The translations under genes and the position numbers were made by a program. A stretch of 64,000 nt of DNA, taken from positions 1,798,001 to 1,862,000 of the forward strand of contig NZ_CP076019.1 in the NCBI RefSeq assembly GCF_018623055.1, given 5' to 3'. Every line of letters begins with the position of its first letter. The stretch's first letter is position 1. The notes under the pieces are model-generated. The model ran no database searches, was not told the DNA's origin, and saw only the letters and a list, made by a program, of their open reading frames with translations. Positions 9,380 to 16,254 of this stretch are shown piece by piece. The DNA comes from Halorubrum sp. 2020YC2 (lineage in GTDB: Archaea; Halobacteriota; Halobacteria; Halobacteriales; Haloferacaceae).

Positions 9380-9524
9380 CGGCGGAAAACTCCTCCAAAG
9401 CCCCAGTCGCTCGTTTATAAATAGACACTAGCAGATCGGCGGAAAACTCCTCCAAAGCCCCAGTCGCTCGTTTATAAATAGACACTAGCAGATCGGCGGA
9501 AAACTCCTCCAAAGCCCCAGTCGC
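9380..9524. repeat. 57-bp tandem satellite, about 2.5 units
   Basis: Units at 9380-9436 and 9437-9493 are identical; a third copy is cut off after 31 bases (9494-9524). Each full unit contains TTTATAAATA, a strong TATA-like palindrome, and CAAAGCCCCAGTCGC. Because 57 is divisible by 3 the minus strand stays open and reads a 19-residue repeat, but there is no independent sign that it is translated. The same 57-bp period recurs, degenerate, in copy 2 (58125 and 58182). Confidence 0.93.
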
Positions 9525-9612
9525 GAGGCGGGCGCACGCTCGCTGTGCTCCTCGGTCGCTCACTCCGTTCGCTCCCTCCGGTGCTTGCGTCACCTGCGCC
9601 CGCCTCGCGACT
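9519..9612. repeat. 18-bp perfect inverted repeat with 58-nt loop
   Basis: AGTCGCGAGGCGGGCGCA at 9519-9536 is exactly complementary to 9595-9612. The left arm is also the end of the truncated third satellite unit, so the satellite array and the hairpin are joined. Copy 2 keeps a 9-bp core of this stem (57977-57985 with 58110-58118). Confidence 0.9.
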
Positions 9613-9836
9613 GCCCCTTTGAGTCCCACCCCGCACAGCACCGCAACCGCACCTCACGCCTCCCCAGCCTCGTCGCTGGCGGCTAGCGCCGCCAGCGACT
9701 CCCTCGCGCGTGCGATTCGCGCCGCGTTGCGGCGCTCATCGGCACGCGCCACCGCACGGAGTTCATTTATAAATCACATCAGCGTCGTCGCCGCCGCAGA
9801 CGCACCTTTTAGGTCGCAGGGGGTCGCGGATTCGGT

Positions 9837-10763
9837 ATGATCGACAGGCTGCTCGGGCGCGCCGAGCTGAAAGAGCGGATCGAGGAGCTCGAAGAGGAGA
9901 AGCGCCACCTCGAACGCCGCGCCGAGGCCGAGGAGGAGCGCCGCTCCGACGCCGTCGCGGACCGCCAGCGCGCCGAGGAGCGCGTCAACGAGCTGGAACA
10001 CCGGATCGAGTCGCTCGAAGAGCGATTGGAGCGCGCCGAGGGAACCGACGAGTCGATCGATTTCCGGCGCGTGAGCGACTACGGCGGCTCGCGGCTGGCG
10101 GACGCGCTCGACCGCTTCAGGGCCGTCGAGAGCGACGACCCCGAGGGGCTGCTCACGGCGTACGTCCCGGACGCGGACTCCGTCCCGGCGACCGTCTCGG
10201 ACTGGTTCGGTGACCGCACGGCGCTGGTCCGGCGGGCCGCGCCCGCCGTCGTCCTCGCTGACGACACCGGCGCGGTGAGCGCGGCGCTGACGCCGCCGGT
10301 CGAGCCGGAGCCGTTCGACCGGTGGAGCGACCGCTTCCGACTCGATGACGGGTGGTTCCGCCCGACCGGCCGGTTCGCGTTCGCCGTCGTCCGCTCGGAC
10401 GTCTTCGCCGTCGGCACCTACGAGGGCGACGAGCGGGTCGCCTTCGAGGGGTTCACGAGCGACGTGAAGGAGGCGCACTCGAAGGGCGGCTTCTCGCAGG
10501 GGCGCTTCGAGCGCCGCCGCGAGGGGCAGATCGACGACCACCTAGAGAAGGCGAACGAGGCGCTCGCCGCGGTCGCGGAGGGAGAGGGCGTCGCGGAGGG
10601 TGGGGGAGTCGACCGCGTGATCGCCGTGGGCGAGCGCAGCGTCCTCGGTCGGGTGCGCGACCGCGCCGACATCACCGACGTCTCCGACGCAACCGGGAAG
10701 CCGGAGGCGGCGCTCGACGACGCGTTCCGCGACTTCTGGCGGGTCCGCGTCCGCGCCATCTGA
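9837..10763 (+). CDS. Vms1-like (VLRF1) ribosome-rescue release factor
   Basis: A 308-aa protein. Residues 1-70 are a charged coiled coil (ELKERIEELEEEKRHLERR). Residues ~75-300 match the archaeal Vms1/ANKZF1-like family related to eRF1. The segment HSKGGFSQGRFERRREGQIDDHLEK corresponds to the conserved catalytic loop with its glutamine. Vms1-type proteins release nascent chains from stalled 60S/50S subunits by acting on peptidyl-tRNA. It has its own TATA-like element (CCTTTTAGG near 9807), about 30 bases before ATG. Function is by family only; the coiled coil may bind the ribosome. Confidence 0.78.
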   Translation: MIDRLLGRAELKERIEELEEEKRHLERRAEAEEERRSDAVADRQRAEERVNELEHRIESLEERLERAEGTDESIDFRRVSDYGGSRLADALDRFRAVESDDPEGLLTAYVPDADSVPATVSDWFGDRTALVRRAAPAVVLADDTGAVSAALTPPVEPEPFDRWSDRFRLDDGWFRPTGRFAFAVVRSDVFAVGTYEGDERVAFEGFTSDVKEAHSKGGFSQGRFERRREGQIDDHLEKANEALAAVAEGEGVAEGGGVDRVIAVGERSVLGRVRDRADITDVSDATGKPEAALDDAFRDFWRVRVRAI

Positions 10764-10784
10764 GCCGGCTCGGGACCCTTCGGG

Positions 10785-11213
10785 TCAGAACGGCGGCTCG
10801 GGGCCCTCGTCCGCGTCCCCGGCGTCGCCGTCCGGCTCGTCCGTCGACCGTAGCTCCCCGACCGCTTCTTCCCACGCCTCGACGCCGCCGCGGAGGCTCT
10901 CGACGCGCGCCGCCTGCGTCCCCTCGTAGCTGCCGATCAGCTGCGCCGCCTGCCGGCTGGCGACGCCGTGCGGGCAGACGGTGACGATCCGGTCGGCGCC
11001 TTCGAGGGCCGCGACCCGGTTCGTCAGCTCCGGGAACGGGATGCACTCGCTTTCGGGGAGGTGACCCCGGTCGAACGCGCGCCGGTCGCGGATGTCGACG
11101 ATTCGGAGTGATTCGGACTCGTCGGCGGGGCCGTCAGCGGATTCGTCGACGGAGCCGTCGTCGCGCTCGTCCAGCAGCGCCGACAGCTCCTCGGGGTCGA
11201 TTTCGCCGTCCAT
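10785..11213 (-). CDS. Rhodanese-domain protein
   Basis: A 142-aa single rhodanese domain: SLRIVDIRDRRAFDRGHLPES is the CH2A-like motif and VCPHGVASRQAAQLIG carries the active-site cysteine loop. It probably transfers sulfane sulfur, or is a sulfur carrier or sensor. N- and C-terminal acidic tails. Its ATG overlaps the stop of the upstream cupin gene by one base (TGATG), so the two are co-transcribed and probably coupled. Confidence 0.88.
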   Translation of the reverse strand: MDGEIDPEELSALLDERDDGSVDESADGPADESESLRIVDIRDRRAFDRGHLPESECIPFPELTNRVAALEGADRIVTVCPHGVASRQAAQLIGSYEGTQAARVESLRGGVEAWEEAVGELRSTDEPDGDAGDADEGPEPPF

Positions 11214-11536
11214 CAGAGCGGGGCGAGGGTGGCCGTGAGCACGGCCCGCTCGTCGGTGTCGTTGCGGGCGCCGTGGACCGCGCCCCGCTCGTTCGGCACC
11301 ACCGCGGGCGCCGCGAGCGCCTCCTCCTCGTCGTCGCGGACCACGGTCGGCTCTCCCTCTACCACGTGGAACACGTTCGTCGCGTCGGCGTGTTCGTGGG
11401 CGTCGACCGCCGCGTCCGGGCCGAGGACGAACGCCTTTACGAGCGCGTCGTCGGTGACGACCAGCTCCGCCGTCTCGACCTCGCCGGGGGCCGGGTCGAG
11501 ACCGGAGACCGCCGCCTCGTAGCTGTCGAGCGTCAT
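11213..11536 (-). CDS. Small single-domain cupin protein
   Basis: A 107-aa cupin barrel. Metal ligands fit DAHEHADATNVFHVVEGEPTV (HxH then Glu) and a later His in GAVHGARN. No enzyme can be named; single-domain cupins include dioxygenases, isomerases and sensors. First gene of a two-gene unit with the rhodanese, with a one-base overlap at the junction, so a thiol/sulfur-related role is possible but unproven. Confidence 0.82.
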   Translation of the reverse strand: MTLDSYEAAVSGLDPAPGEVETAELVVTDDALVKAFVLGPDAAVDAHEHADATNVFHVVEGEPTVVRDDEEEALAAPAVVPNERGAVHGARNDTDERAVLTATLAPL

Positions 11537-11583
11537 ACCCGTCTCTCGCGCGGGACGGGGAAAAGTCGCGCGCTCGTGGCGAC

Positions 11584-12117
11584 TCAGTACGAGGGCGACT
11601 CCTCCGGCTCGCCGTCGCGCGCGTTGACGACGCGCCCGAGGGTGAACAGGAGGTCGGAGAGCCGGTTGAGGTAGGTGACGACGGCCTCGTTTATCGGCTC
11701 CGAGCGCGCGAGGTCGACGACGCGGCGCTCGGCCCGGCGCGCGACGGCGCGCGCGTGGTGGAGCGCCGCCCCCGCCTCGCCGCCGCCGGGGAGGATGAAC
11801 GACGTGAGCGGCTCAAGCTCCTCGTCGAACGCGTCGATGCGCTCCTCTAGCTCCTCGGTGTGGCGGCGCTCGACCTGCGGGTCGTCCGGGTCGGGGTCGG
11901 GGTTCGCGAGGTCGGCCTGAACGATGTGGAGGTGGTTCTGGACCGTCTCCAGCAGGTCGTCGACGTCGCCGTGGCCGGTCGGGCGGATCGTCCCGAGCAG
12001 CGCGTTCGCCTCGTCGACGGAGCCGTACGCCTCGATGCGGTGGCTCGACTTCGACACCCGGCTCATGTCCCGGAGGTCGGTCTCGCCCTCGTCGCCGCGG
12101 CCGGTGTAGATGCTCAT
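11584..12117 (-). CDS. Cob(I)alamin adenosyltransferase, PduO type
   Basis: Converts cob(I)alamin and ATP to adenosylcobalamin. The 177 aa form the PduO-type helical bundle: YTGRGDEGETDLRDMSRVSKSS is the N-terminal ATP-binding signature, GSVDEANALLG follows, and HHARAVARRAERRVV with INEAVVTYLNRLSDLLFTLGR carries the conserved C-terminal arginine/asparagine set. Start at MSIYTGRGDEG, which overlaps the stop of the glutaredoxin-like gene by 4 bp (ATGA). The overlap implies coupled expression; reduction of cobalamin or thiol chemistry may link them. Confidence 0.93.
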   Translation of the reverse strand: MSIYTGRGDEGETDLRDMSRVSKSSHRIEAYGSVDEANALLGTIRPTGHGDVDDLLETVQNHLHIVQADLANPDPDPDDPQVERRHTEELEERIDAFDEELEPLTSFILPGGGEAGAALHHARAVARRAERRVVDLARSEPINEAVVTYLNRLSDLLFTLGRVVNARDGEPEESPSY

Positions 12118-12353
12118 TCGAGGGTCCTCTCGACGTACTCGACGATGTTCGCGCTCTCCGCCATCGTCACGCCGCGCTCCTCGTCGACGAGGACGGGGAC
12201 GCCGCGCTGGCCGCTGACTCGCTTGACCTCGTTGCGCTCGGAGTGGAGCGCCTCCACCCACTCCGTCTCGTACTCGACGCCCGCCTCCGCCAGGGCGTCG
12301 GCCGCCTTCTCACACCACGGACACCCGTCGAGGGCGTACAGTCGAACGCTCAT
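12114..12353 (-). CDS. Glutaredoxin / GST N-terminal-like thiol protein
   Basis: A 79-aa thioredoxin-fold protein. The N-terminal LYALDGCPWCEKAADAL contains the CPWC redox motif; GVPVLVDEERGVTMAESANIVEYVE has the cis-proline and the GST-type ESxxI motif. Probably a dithiol oxidoreductase working with gamma-glutamylcysteine, the main thiol in many haloarchaea; the partner is inference. Overlaps the adenosyltransferase start by 4 bp. Confidence 0.88.
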   Translation of the reverse strand: MSVRLYALDGCPWCEKAADALAEAGVEYETEWVEALHSERNEVKRVSGQRGVPVLVDEERGVTMAESANIVEYVERTLE

Positions 12354-12455
12354 ACCGAACGATCCGTCCGCGGCGTCAAGAAGGTGTGCGTCCGGGTCGG
12401 CGCGGCCGGTCGAGTCCGTCCCCTCGCGGCGGCCGGGTCGGACCGACTCCCCGCC

Positions 12456-12854
12456 TCAGGAGTCGTGGTACTCCGCCATCCCCGCCCGGTGGTCCTCCGG
12501 GATCGGCGCCGGTTCGCCGGTGTCGGGGTCGAGCGAGACGAGCGTCGCCTCGGCCTCCGCGGCGACGGCGCCGCTCACCCGGACCTCGTGGGTCATCGTC
12601 GCGCTCGACCGCCCGAGGTCGGCCACGTCGACGGTGACGGTGACCTCGCCGTCGGCGAGCTCAACCGGCCGCCGGAAGTCGATGGAGATGGACGCCAGCA
12701 CGGTCGACGCCCCGGAGATGTCGATGCCGAGGACGTCGCGGAAGAACCGCGTCCGCGCCTGCTCGATGTACGTCGCGTAGACGGCGTTGTTGACGTGGCC
12801 CATCGCGTCGATGTCGCGGAACCGCACGTCGATGTCCGCGGTGTAGGTCGCCAT
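12456..12854 (-). CDS. Acyl-CoA thioesterase, 4-hydroxybenzoyl-CoA type (hotdog fold)
   Basis: A 132-aa single hotdog domain. VRFRDIDAMGHVNNAVYATYIEQARTRFF is the signature of the 4HBT family, with the catalytic Asp in RDIDAMGHVNN. It hydrolyses acyl-CoA; the substrate cannot be told. Divergent from the Lrp-type regulator across a 126-bp gap. Confidence 0.9.
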   Translation of the reverse strand: MATYTADIDVRFRDIDAMGHVNNAVYATYIEQARTRFFRDVLGIDISGASTVLASISIDFRRPVELADGEVTVTVDVADLGRSSATMTHEVRVSGAVAAEAEATLVSLDPDTGEPAPIPEDHRAGMAEYHDS

Positions 12855-12950
12855 ATCCGACCCACTGGCGGGGACCGTATGTAGGCGTCGGGATCGCGGC
12901 GGCCGCGACCGAGCACGCGGACGCCGGATCGGACCGGCGAGCCGCCAACG

Positions 12951-12957
12951 TATAAAA
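12951..12957 (+). promoter_or_regulatory. TATA box of the Lrp-type regulator gene
   Basis: TATAAAA centred 27 bases before the ATG at 12981, in a GC-rich surrounding. A strong leaderless promoter. Confidence 0.7.
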
Positions 12958-12980
12958 CCGCCACGCGTCTACCACGAACC

Positions 12981-13460
12981 ATGGGCAACGGAGCGATCGA
13001 CGACGTCGACAGGGAGATCCTGTACGCGCTACAGGCGGACGCTCGCAACACGTCGTCCGGTGACATCGCTGAGCGGACCGGCACCTCGGACAGCACCGTC
13101 CGCAAGCGCATTCAGCGCCTCGAGTCCGACGGCGTGATCAAGGGGTACAGCGCCAGCGTCGACTATCAGCGGTCGGGGTACCCGCTCCGGATGCTGCTCT
13201 ACTGTACCGCGTCGATACCGGAGCGCGGCGAGCTGATCCCCGACATCTTGGAGATCGACGGGGTCGTCTCGGTCCAGGAGCTCGTCACCGGCGAGCAGAA
13301 CCTCCTCGTGACCGTCGTCGGGGAGTCGGACGACGACATCACGCCCGTGGCGCAGGCGCTCCTCGACATGGGCGTCACGGTGGCCGACGAGGTGCTCGTG
13401 CGGACCCACGAGACGACCCCCTTCGGCAGGTTCGACTCGGGGCGAAGCGGCGAGGAGTGA
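12981..13460 (+). CDS. Lrp/AsnC-family transcription regulator
   Basis: A 159-aa regulator. Residues 6-60 are the AsnC-type winged helix (DVDREILYALQADARNTSSGDIAERTGTSDSTVRKRIQRLESDGVIKGY); residues ~70-145 form the RAM/ligand-binding barrel (LLVTVVGESDDDITPVAQALLDMGV). It would act as a dimer or octamer on nearby or distant promoters in response to an amino acid. It has a leaderless TATA promoter. The flanking thioesterase and amidohydrolase are candidate targets only by position. Confidence 0.92.
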   Translation: MGNGAIDDVDREILYALQADARNTSSGDIAERTGTSDSTVRKRIQRLESDGVIKGYSASVDYQRSGYPLRMLLYCTASIPERGELIPDILEIDGVVSVQELVTGEQNLLVTVVGESDDDITPVAQALLDMGVTVADEVLVRTHETTPFGRFDSGRSGEE

Positions 13461-13490
13461 CCCGGGTGTGGTGATCGGGCGGGGAGCCGA

Positions 13491-14507
13491 TCAGACGAGG
13501 ACGCGCTCGACGTCCAGCCCGGTCGCTCGCCGGACGACCGCGCTCACGGGGTCGACCGAGCCGGACAGGTTGTCGGAGTCGCCGTCGAGGACGACGAGCG
13601 CCGCCCGCCGGCCCGGTTCGATGACCCCGCAGTCGAGGCCGGCGATCTCGGCGCCCGCGGCGGTCGCCATCCGCAGCACCTCCCGGTCGGTCACGTCGAA
13701 CCGCTTCGCCGCGGTCGCCATCTCGCGGAACATCGACGGCGGGTTCAGCATGACGTTGTCCGTCCCGAGCGCGACAGTCGTGTGGTCGAGCAGCTCCCGA
13801 ATGGGCGCCTTTCCGACGTCGAGGACCTCGTTCGCGCGGGGACAGACCGCGACCGGAACCGACTGGTCCGCGACCCGCGCCAAGTGCTCTCGCTCCGCGT
13901 GGACCATGTGGACGAGGAGGTCGGGTTCGAGGTCGAGCGCCGGGTGGACGTCGGTCGCGTCCGGCTCACCCGCGTGGATCGCGAAGGGCCGGCCGCGCTC
14001 CTCGCAGGCGGCGCGCTCCGCCGCGAAGTCGTCGTCGTTCGCGCCGGAGGCCCCGTAGCCGTCGGCGACGTCGAGGACGGACGGGTCGCCGCTCCCGAAG
14101 ATGAACGGGTCGACGCCCGTCTCGGCGGCCGCGTCGCGGAGCGCCCGCGCGCCGGCGGGTCCCGACTCGCGGAAGTCCAGACACGAAACCGTCCCGGTCC
14201 GGCGCATGAACCGGAGCGTCCGGCGCACCGCCGACACGAGCTCGTCGCGGTCGGCGGCCGCCAGCCGCCGGTGTTTGCGGCTATCGGGCGGCGCCACCGC
14301 CTCGTCGAGCGAGAGGCCGACCGCCGCCTCCTTCGCGACGGAGTCACCGACGTGGGTGTGTGCGTTGACGAACGCCGGGATCACGACGTCCGTCGAGTCG
14401 GTGTCCGTCTCCTCGACGGCTTCGATCCGCCCGTCCTCGACGACGACGCGCCCGCGAACGCGCTCGAACGACTCCCCGACGAGGACGGTCCCAGAGAGTT
14501 CCTCCAT
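13491..14507 (-). CDS. Amidohydrolase-superfamily metal-dependent hydrolase
   Basis: A 338-aa TIM-barrel hydrolase of the TRZ/ATZ deaminase-like branch. Metal-ligand motifs in order are NAHTHVGD (HxH), IHAGEPD, HMVHAE and LGTDNVM (Asp). ADVVV-like beta segments at both ends form the small composite domain. Likely hydrolyses or deaminates a heterocycle or amide; the substrate is unknown. Transcribed towards the Lrp-type gene; divergent from dabB. Confidence 0.85.
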   Translation of the reverse strand: MEELSGTVLVGESFERVRGRVVVEDGRIEAVEETDTDSTDVVIPAFVNAHTHVGDSVAKEAAVGLSLDEAVAPPDSRKHRRLAAADRDELVSAVRRTLRFMRRTGTVSCLDFRESGPAGARALRDAAAETGVDPFIFGSGDPSVLDVADGYGASGANDDDFAAERAACEERGRPFAIHAGEPDATDVHPALDLEPDLLVHMVHAEREHLARVADQSVPVAVCPRANEVLDVGKAPIRELLDHTTVALGTDNVMLNPPSMFREMATAAKRFDVTDREVLRMATAAGAEIAGLDCGVIEPGRRAALVVLDGDSDNLSGSVDPVSAVVRRATGLDVERVLV

Positions 14508-14661
14508 ACCGCCCCTGCGCGCTCGCGAACGATATGGTTTTCTGAGTGACGACGGCGAACGGTCCGTGAACGCGGGCCGTCGGGTGGCCGACGCCCTCGC
14601 CGCTCAGCGGCCTCTCGGATAAACATAATGTTCTATGATCTGGTTTGATCGAACGATTTGT

Positions 14662-14693
14662 GAACACAGACAGCTTTAATAGACGTTGTGTTC
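14662..14693 (+). promoter_or_regulatory. dabB promoter: TATA box inside a 7-bp inverted repeat
   Basis: TTTAATA (14675-14681) is the TATA-like box. It is bracketed by GAACACA (14662-14668) and TGTGTTC (14687-14693), perfect inverted repeats with an 18-bp spacer. A protein bound to them would block or steer TBP/TFB, so this is a candidate operator. It implies a leader of ~70 nt before the chosen dabB start. Confidence 0.5.
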
Positions 14694-14772
14694 TCAAATT
14701 TGGGTAGATGCGACCGTATTCGGATTCGGATGCGTTCCGAACGCCGGACGCGGTCGCGTGACGAGTCGAACG

Positions 14773-16254
14773 ATGTCAGGACGCACCTCGAAACCGACGG
14801 TCGGAGCGCTCCGGGAGGCGGGCGAGTCGTCGCCCGTCCCCGCGGTATTGACGTGGCTCGCGTGGTCGCTGTTCGCCGCGAGCGTCGCCGCGCTCGTCGC
14901 CCGAGTCCGACTGGAGGGGGCGTGGGAGCTCCCCGGCGCGGTCGCCGTTGACGGGCTGACCGTCCTGCTGTGGGTCGTTGTCACCTTCTTCAGCGGGGTC
15001 GTTCACAGCTACTCGCGCCGCTACATGGCCGGGAGCGCCCACGAGACGGCGTTCTTCGGCACGGTCTTCGCGTTCACGCTCGCCGTGATTGCGCTCGTCG
15101 CGGCCGACCACGTCGCGCTGTTCTGGCTCTGCTGGCTGGCGATGGGGCTGGCGATGGCCCGGCTCATCGGGGCCGTCGACGGCTGGCCGCAGGCGCGGGC
15201 CGCCGCGAGCGTCGCCCGCCGCTCCTTCCTCGCCAGCAGCGCGCTCCTCGGCGTCGCGCTCGCGACGCTCTGGTGGGCGACGGGCGCCACGACGGTCTCC
15301 GGGGTCGCCGCGAGCGCCGACGGTCTCGGCGGTCCCGCGTGGTTCGTCGCCGCGGCCGCGCTCGTCCTCGCGGCGATGATCCAGTCGGCGCTGGTCCCGT
15401 TCCACGGCTGGCTGCTCTCCTCGATGACCGCCCCGACGCCCGCCTCGGCGCTGATGCACGCCGGGTTCGTCAACGCGGGCGGCGTCCTGTTGACGCGCTT
15501 CGCCCCGGTCGTGACCGCCGACGCGACGCTCATGCTCGCCGTCGTGGTCGCGGGAGCGACGAGCGCCCTGCTGGGGAAACTACTCAAGACGGTCCAGCCG
15601 GACGTCAAGGGCGAACTGGGCTGCTCGACGGTCGGCCAGATGGGCTTCATGATCATGCAGGCCGGGCTGGGCTTCTTCGGCGCCGCGATCACGCACCTGA
15701 TCGTCCACGGCTTCTACAAGGCGTACCACTTCCTCAGCGCCGGCGAGGAGGTCGAACTCGGGGCCCCGGGCGAGGAGGACCGCTCCGGGACGAGCGCCGT
15801 CGGCGCGGTCGTCGTGCTGGCGACCGGCCTGGCGGGCGGCGCGACGTTCGCGGTCCTCACCGGGAAGGGGACGAGCGTCGACAGCGGGCTGCTGCTCGCG
15901 GCGCTCGTCGCGCTCACCACGCTCCACGCGGCCCGGAGCGCCCTCCGCCAGACCGCGCTGTCGCCGGCGGCCCGCTACGGCGCGATCCCGCTGGTCTTCC
16001 TCCCGGCGATTGCGGGGTACGCGCTCGTCTACGAGGCCGTGTCGAGCGTCCTCGCCGGGGTGCCGATGGTCTCCGCGCCCACCGAACTGACCGCGCTCCA
16101 CGCGCTCGTCGCCGTCGCCTTCCTCGCGGCGTACGTCGCGACCGAGACGGGCGTCCACGAGCGGAGCGAGCGCCTCTACGTCGCGCTGCTGAACGCGGGG
16201 CAACCCGCGCCCGAGACGGTGTTGACCGCCACGGAGGAATACAATGAGTACTGA
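14773..16254 (+). CDS. dabB: DabB-like membrane subunit of an inorganic-carbon transporter (NuoL-like)
   Basis: Proton- or cation-conducting membrane partner of DabA. The 493 aa with about 13 hydrophobic segments resemble NuoL/MrpA: SALVPFHGWLLSSMTAPTPASALMHAGFVNAGG and FYKAYHFLSAG carry the family's conserved Lys/His positions in the discontinuous channel helix. The start was taken at MSGRTSKPTVG; an upstream in-frame ATG at 14686 adds a non-homologous leader. Overlaps dabA by 11 bp, so the two are coupled. In the DAB system the ion gradient drives CO2 hydration to bicarbonate in DabA. Confidence 0.88.
   Translation: MSGRTSKPTVGALREAGESSPVPAVLTWLAWSLFAASVAALVARVRLEGAWELPGAVAVDGLTVLLWVVVTFFSGVVHSYSRRYMAGSAHETAFFGTVFAFTLAVIALVAADHVALFWLCWLAMGLAMARLIGAVDGWPQARAAASVARRSFLASSALLGVALATLWWATGATTVSGVAASADGLGGPAWFVAAAALVLAAMIQSALVPFHGWLLSSMTAPTPASALMHAGFVNAGGVLLTRFAPVVTADATLMLAVVVAGATSALLGKLLKTVQPDVKGELGCSTVGQMGFMIMQAGLGFFGAAITHLIVHGFYKAYHFLSAGEEVELGAPGEEDRSGTSAVGAVVVLATGLAGGATFAVLTGKGTSVDSGLLLAALVALTTLHAARSALRQTALSPAARYGAIPLVFLPAIAGYALVYEAVSSVLAGVPMVSAPTELTALHALVAVAFLAAYVATETGVHERSERLYVALLNAGQPAPETVLTATEEYNEY

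Larger units (their letters stand above)
9380..9773 (-). repeat. Dispersed structured repeat, copy 1
   Basis: Fills most of the 524-bp gap 9313-9836. Read on the minus strand it starts at TTTATAAA (9766-9773), runs through GGTGGCGCG, a hairpin with 12-bp arms (9672-9683/9688-9699), a GGGACTCAAAGGGGCAG box, an 18-bp-arm inverted repeat, and ends in 57-bp satellites. A second full copy is at 57820-58258 on the plus strand and a short one at 49011-49105. The copies share order and structure but differ in loops and spacers, so this is a family, not a recent duplication. No credible gene inside. Confidence 0.85.

Noticed and set aside
9380-9524. CRISPR array
   Set aside because: Units are directly abutting and identical with no variable spacers, and no cas genes are in the window.
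9354-9641. Minus-strand open frame of 95 codons with a 19-residue repeat
   Set aside because: It lies wholly in the satellite and hairpin DNA. The repeat follows from a unit length divisible by three, and copy 2 does not keep an equivalent frame.
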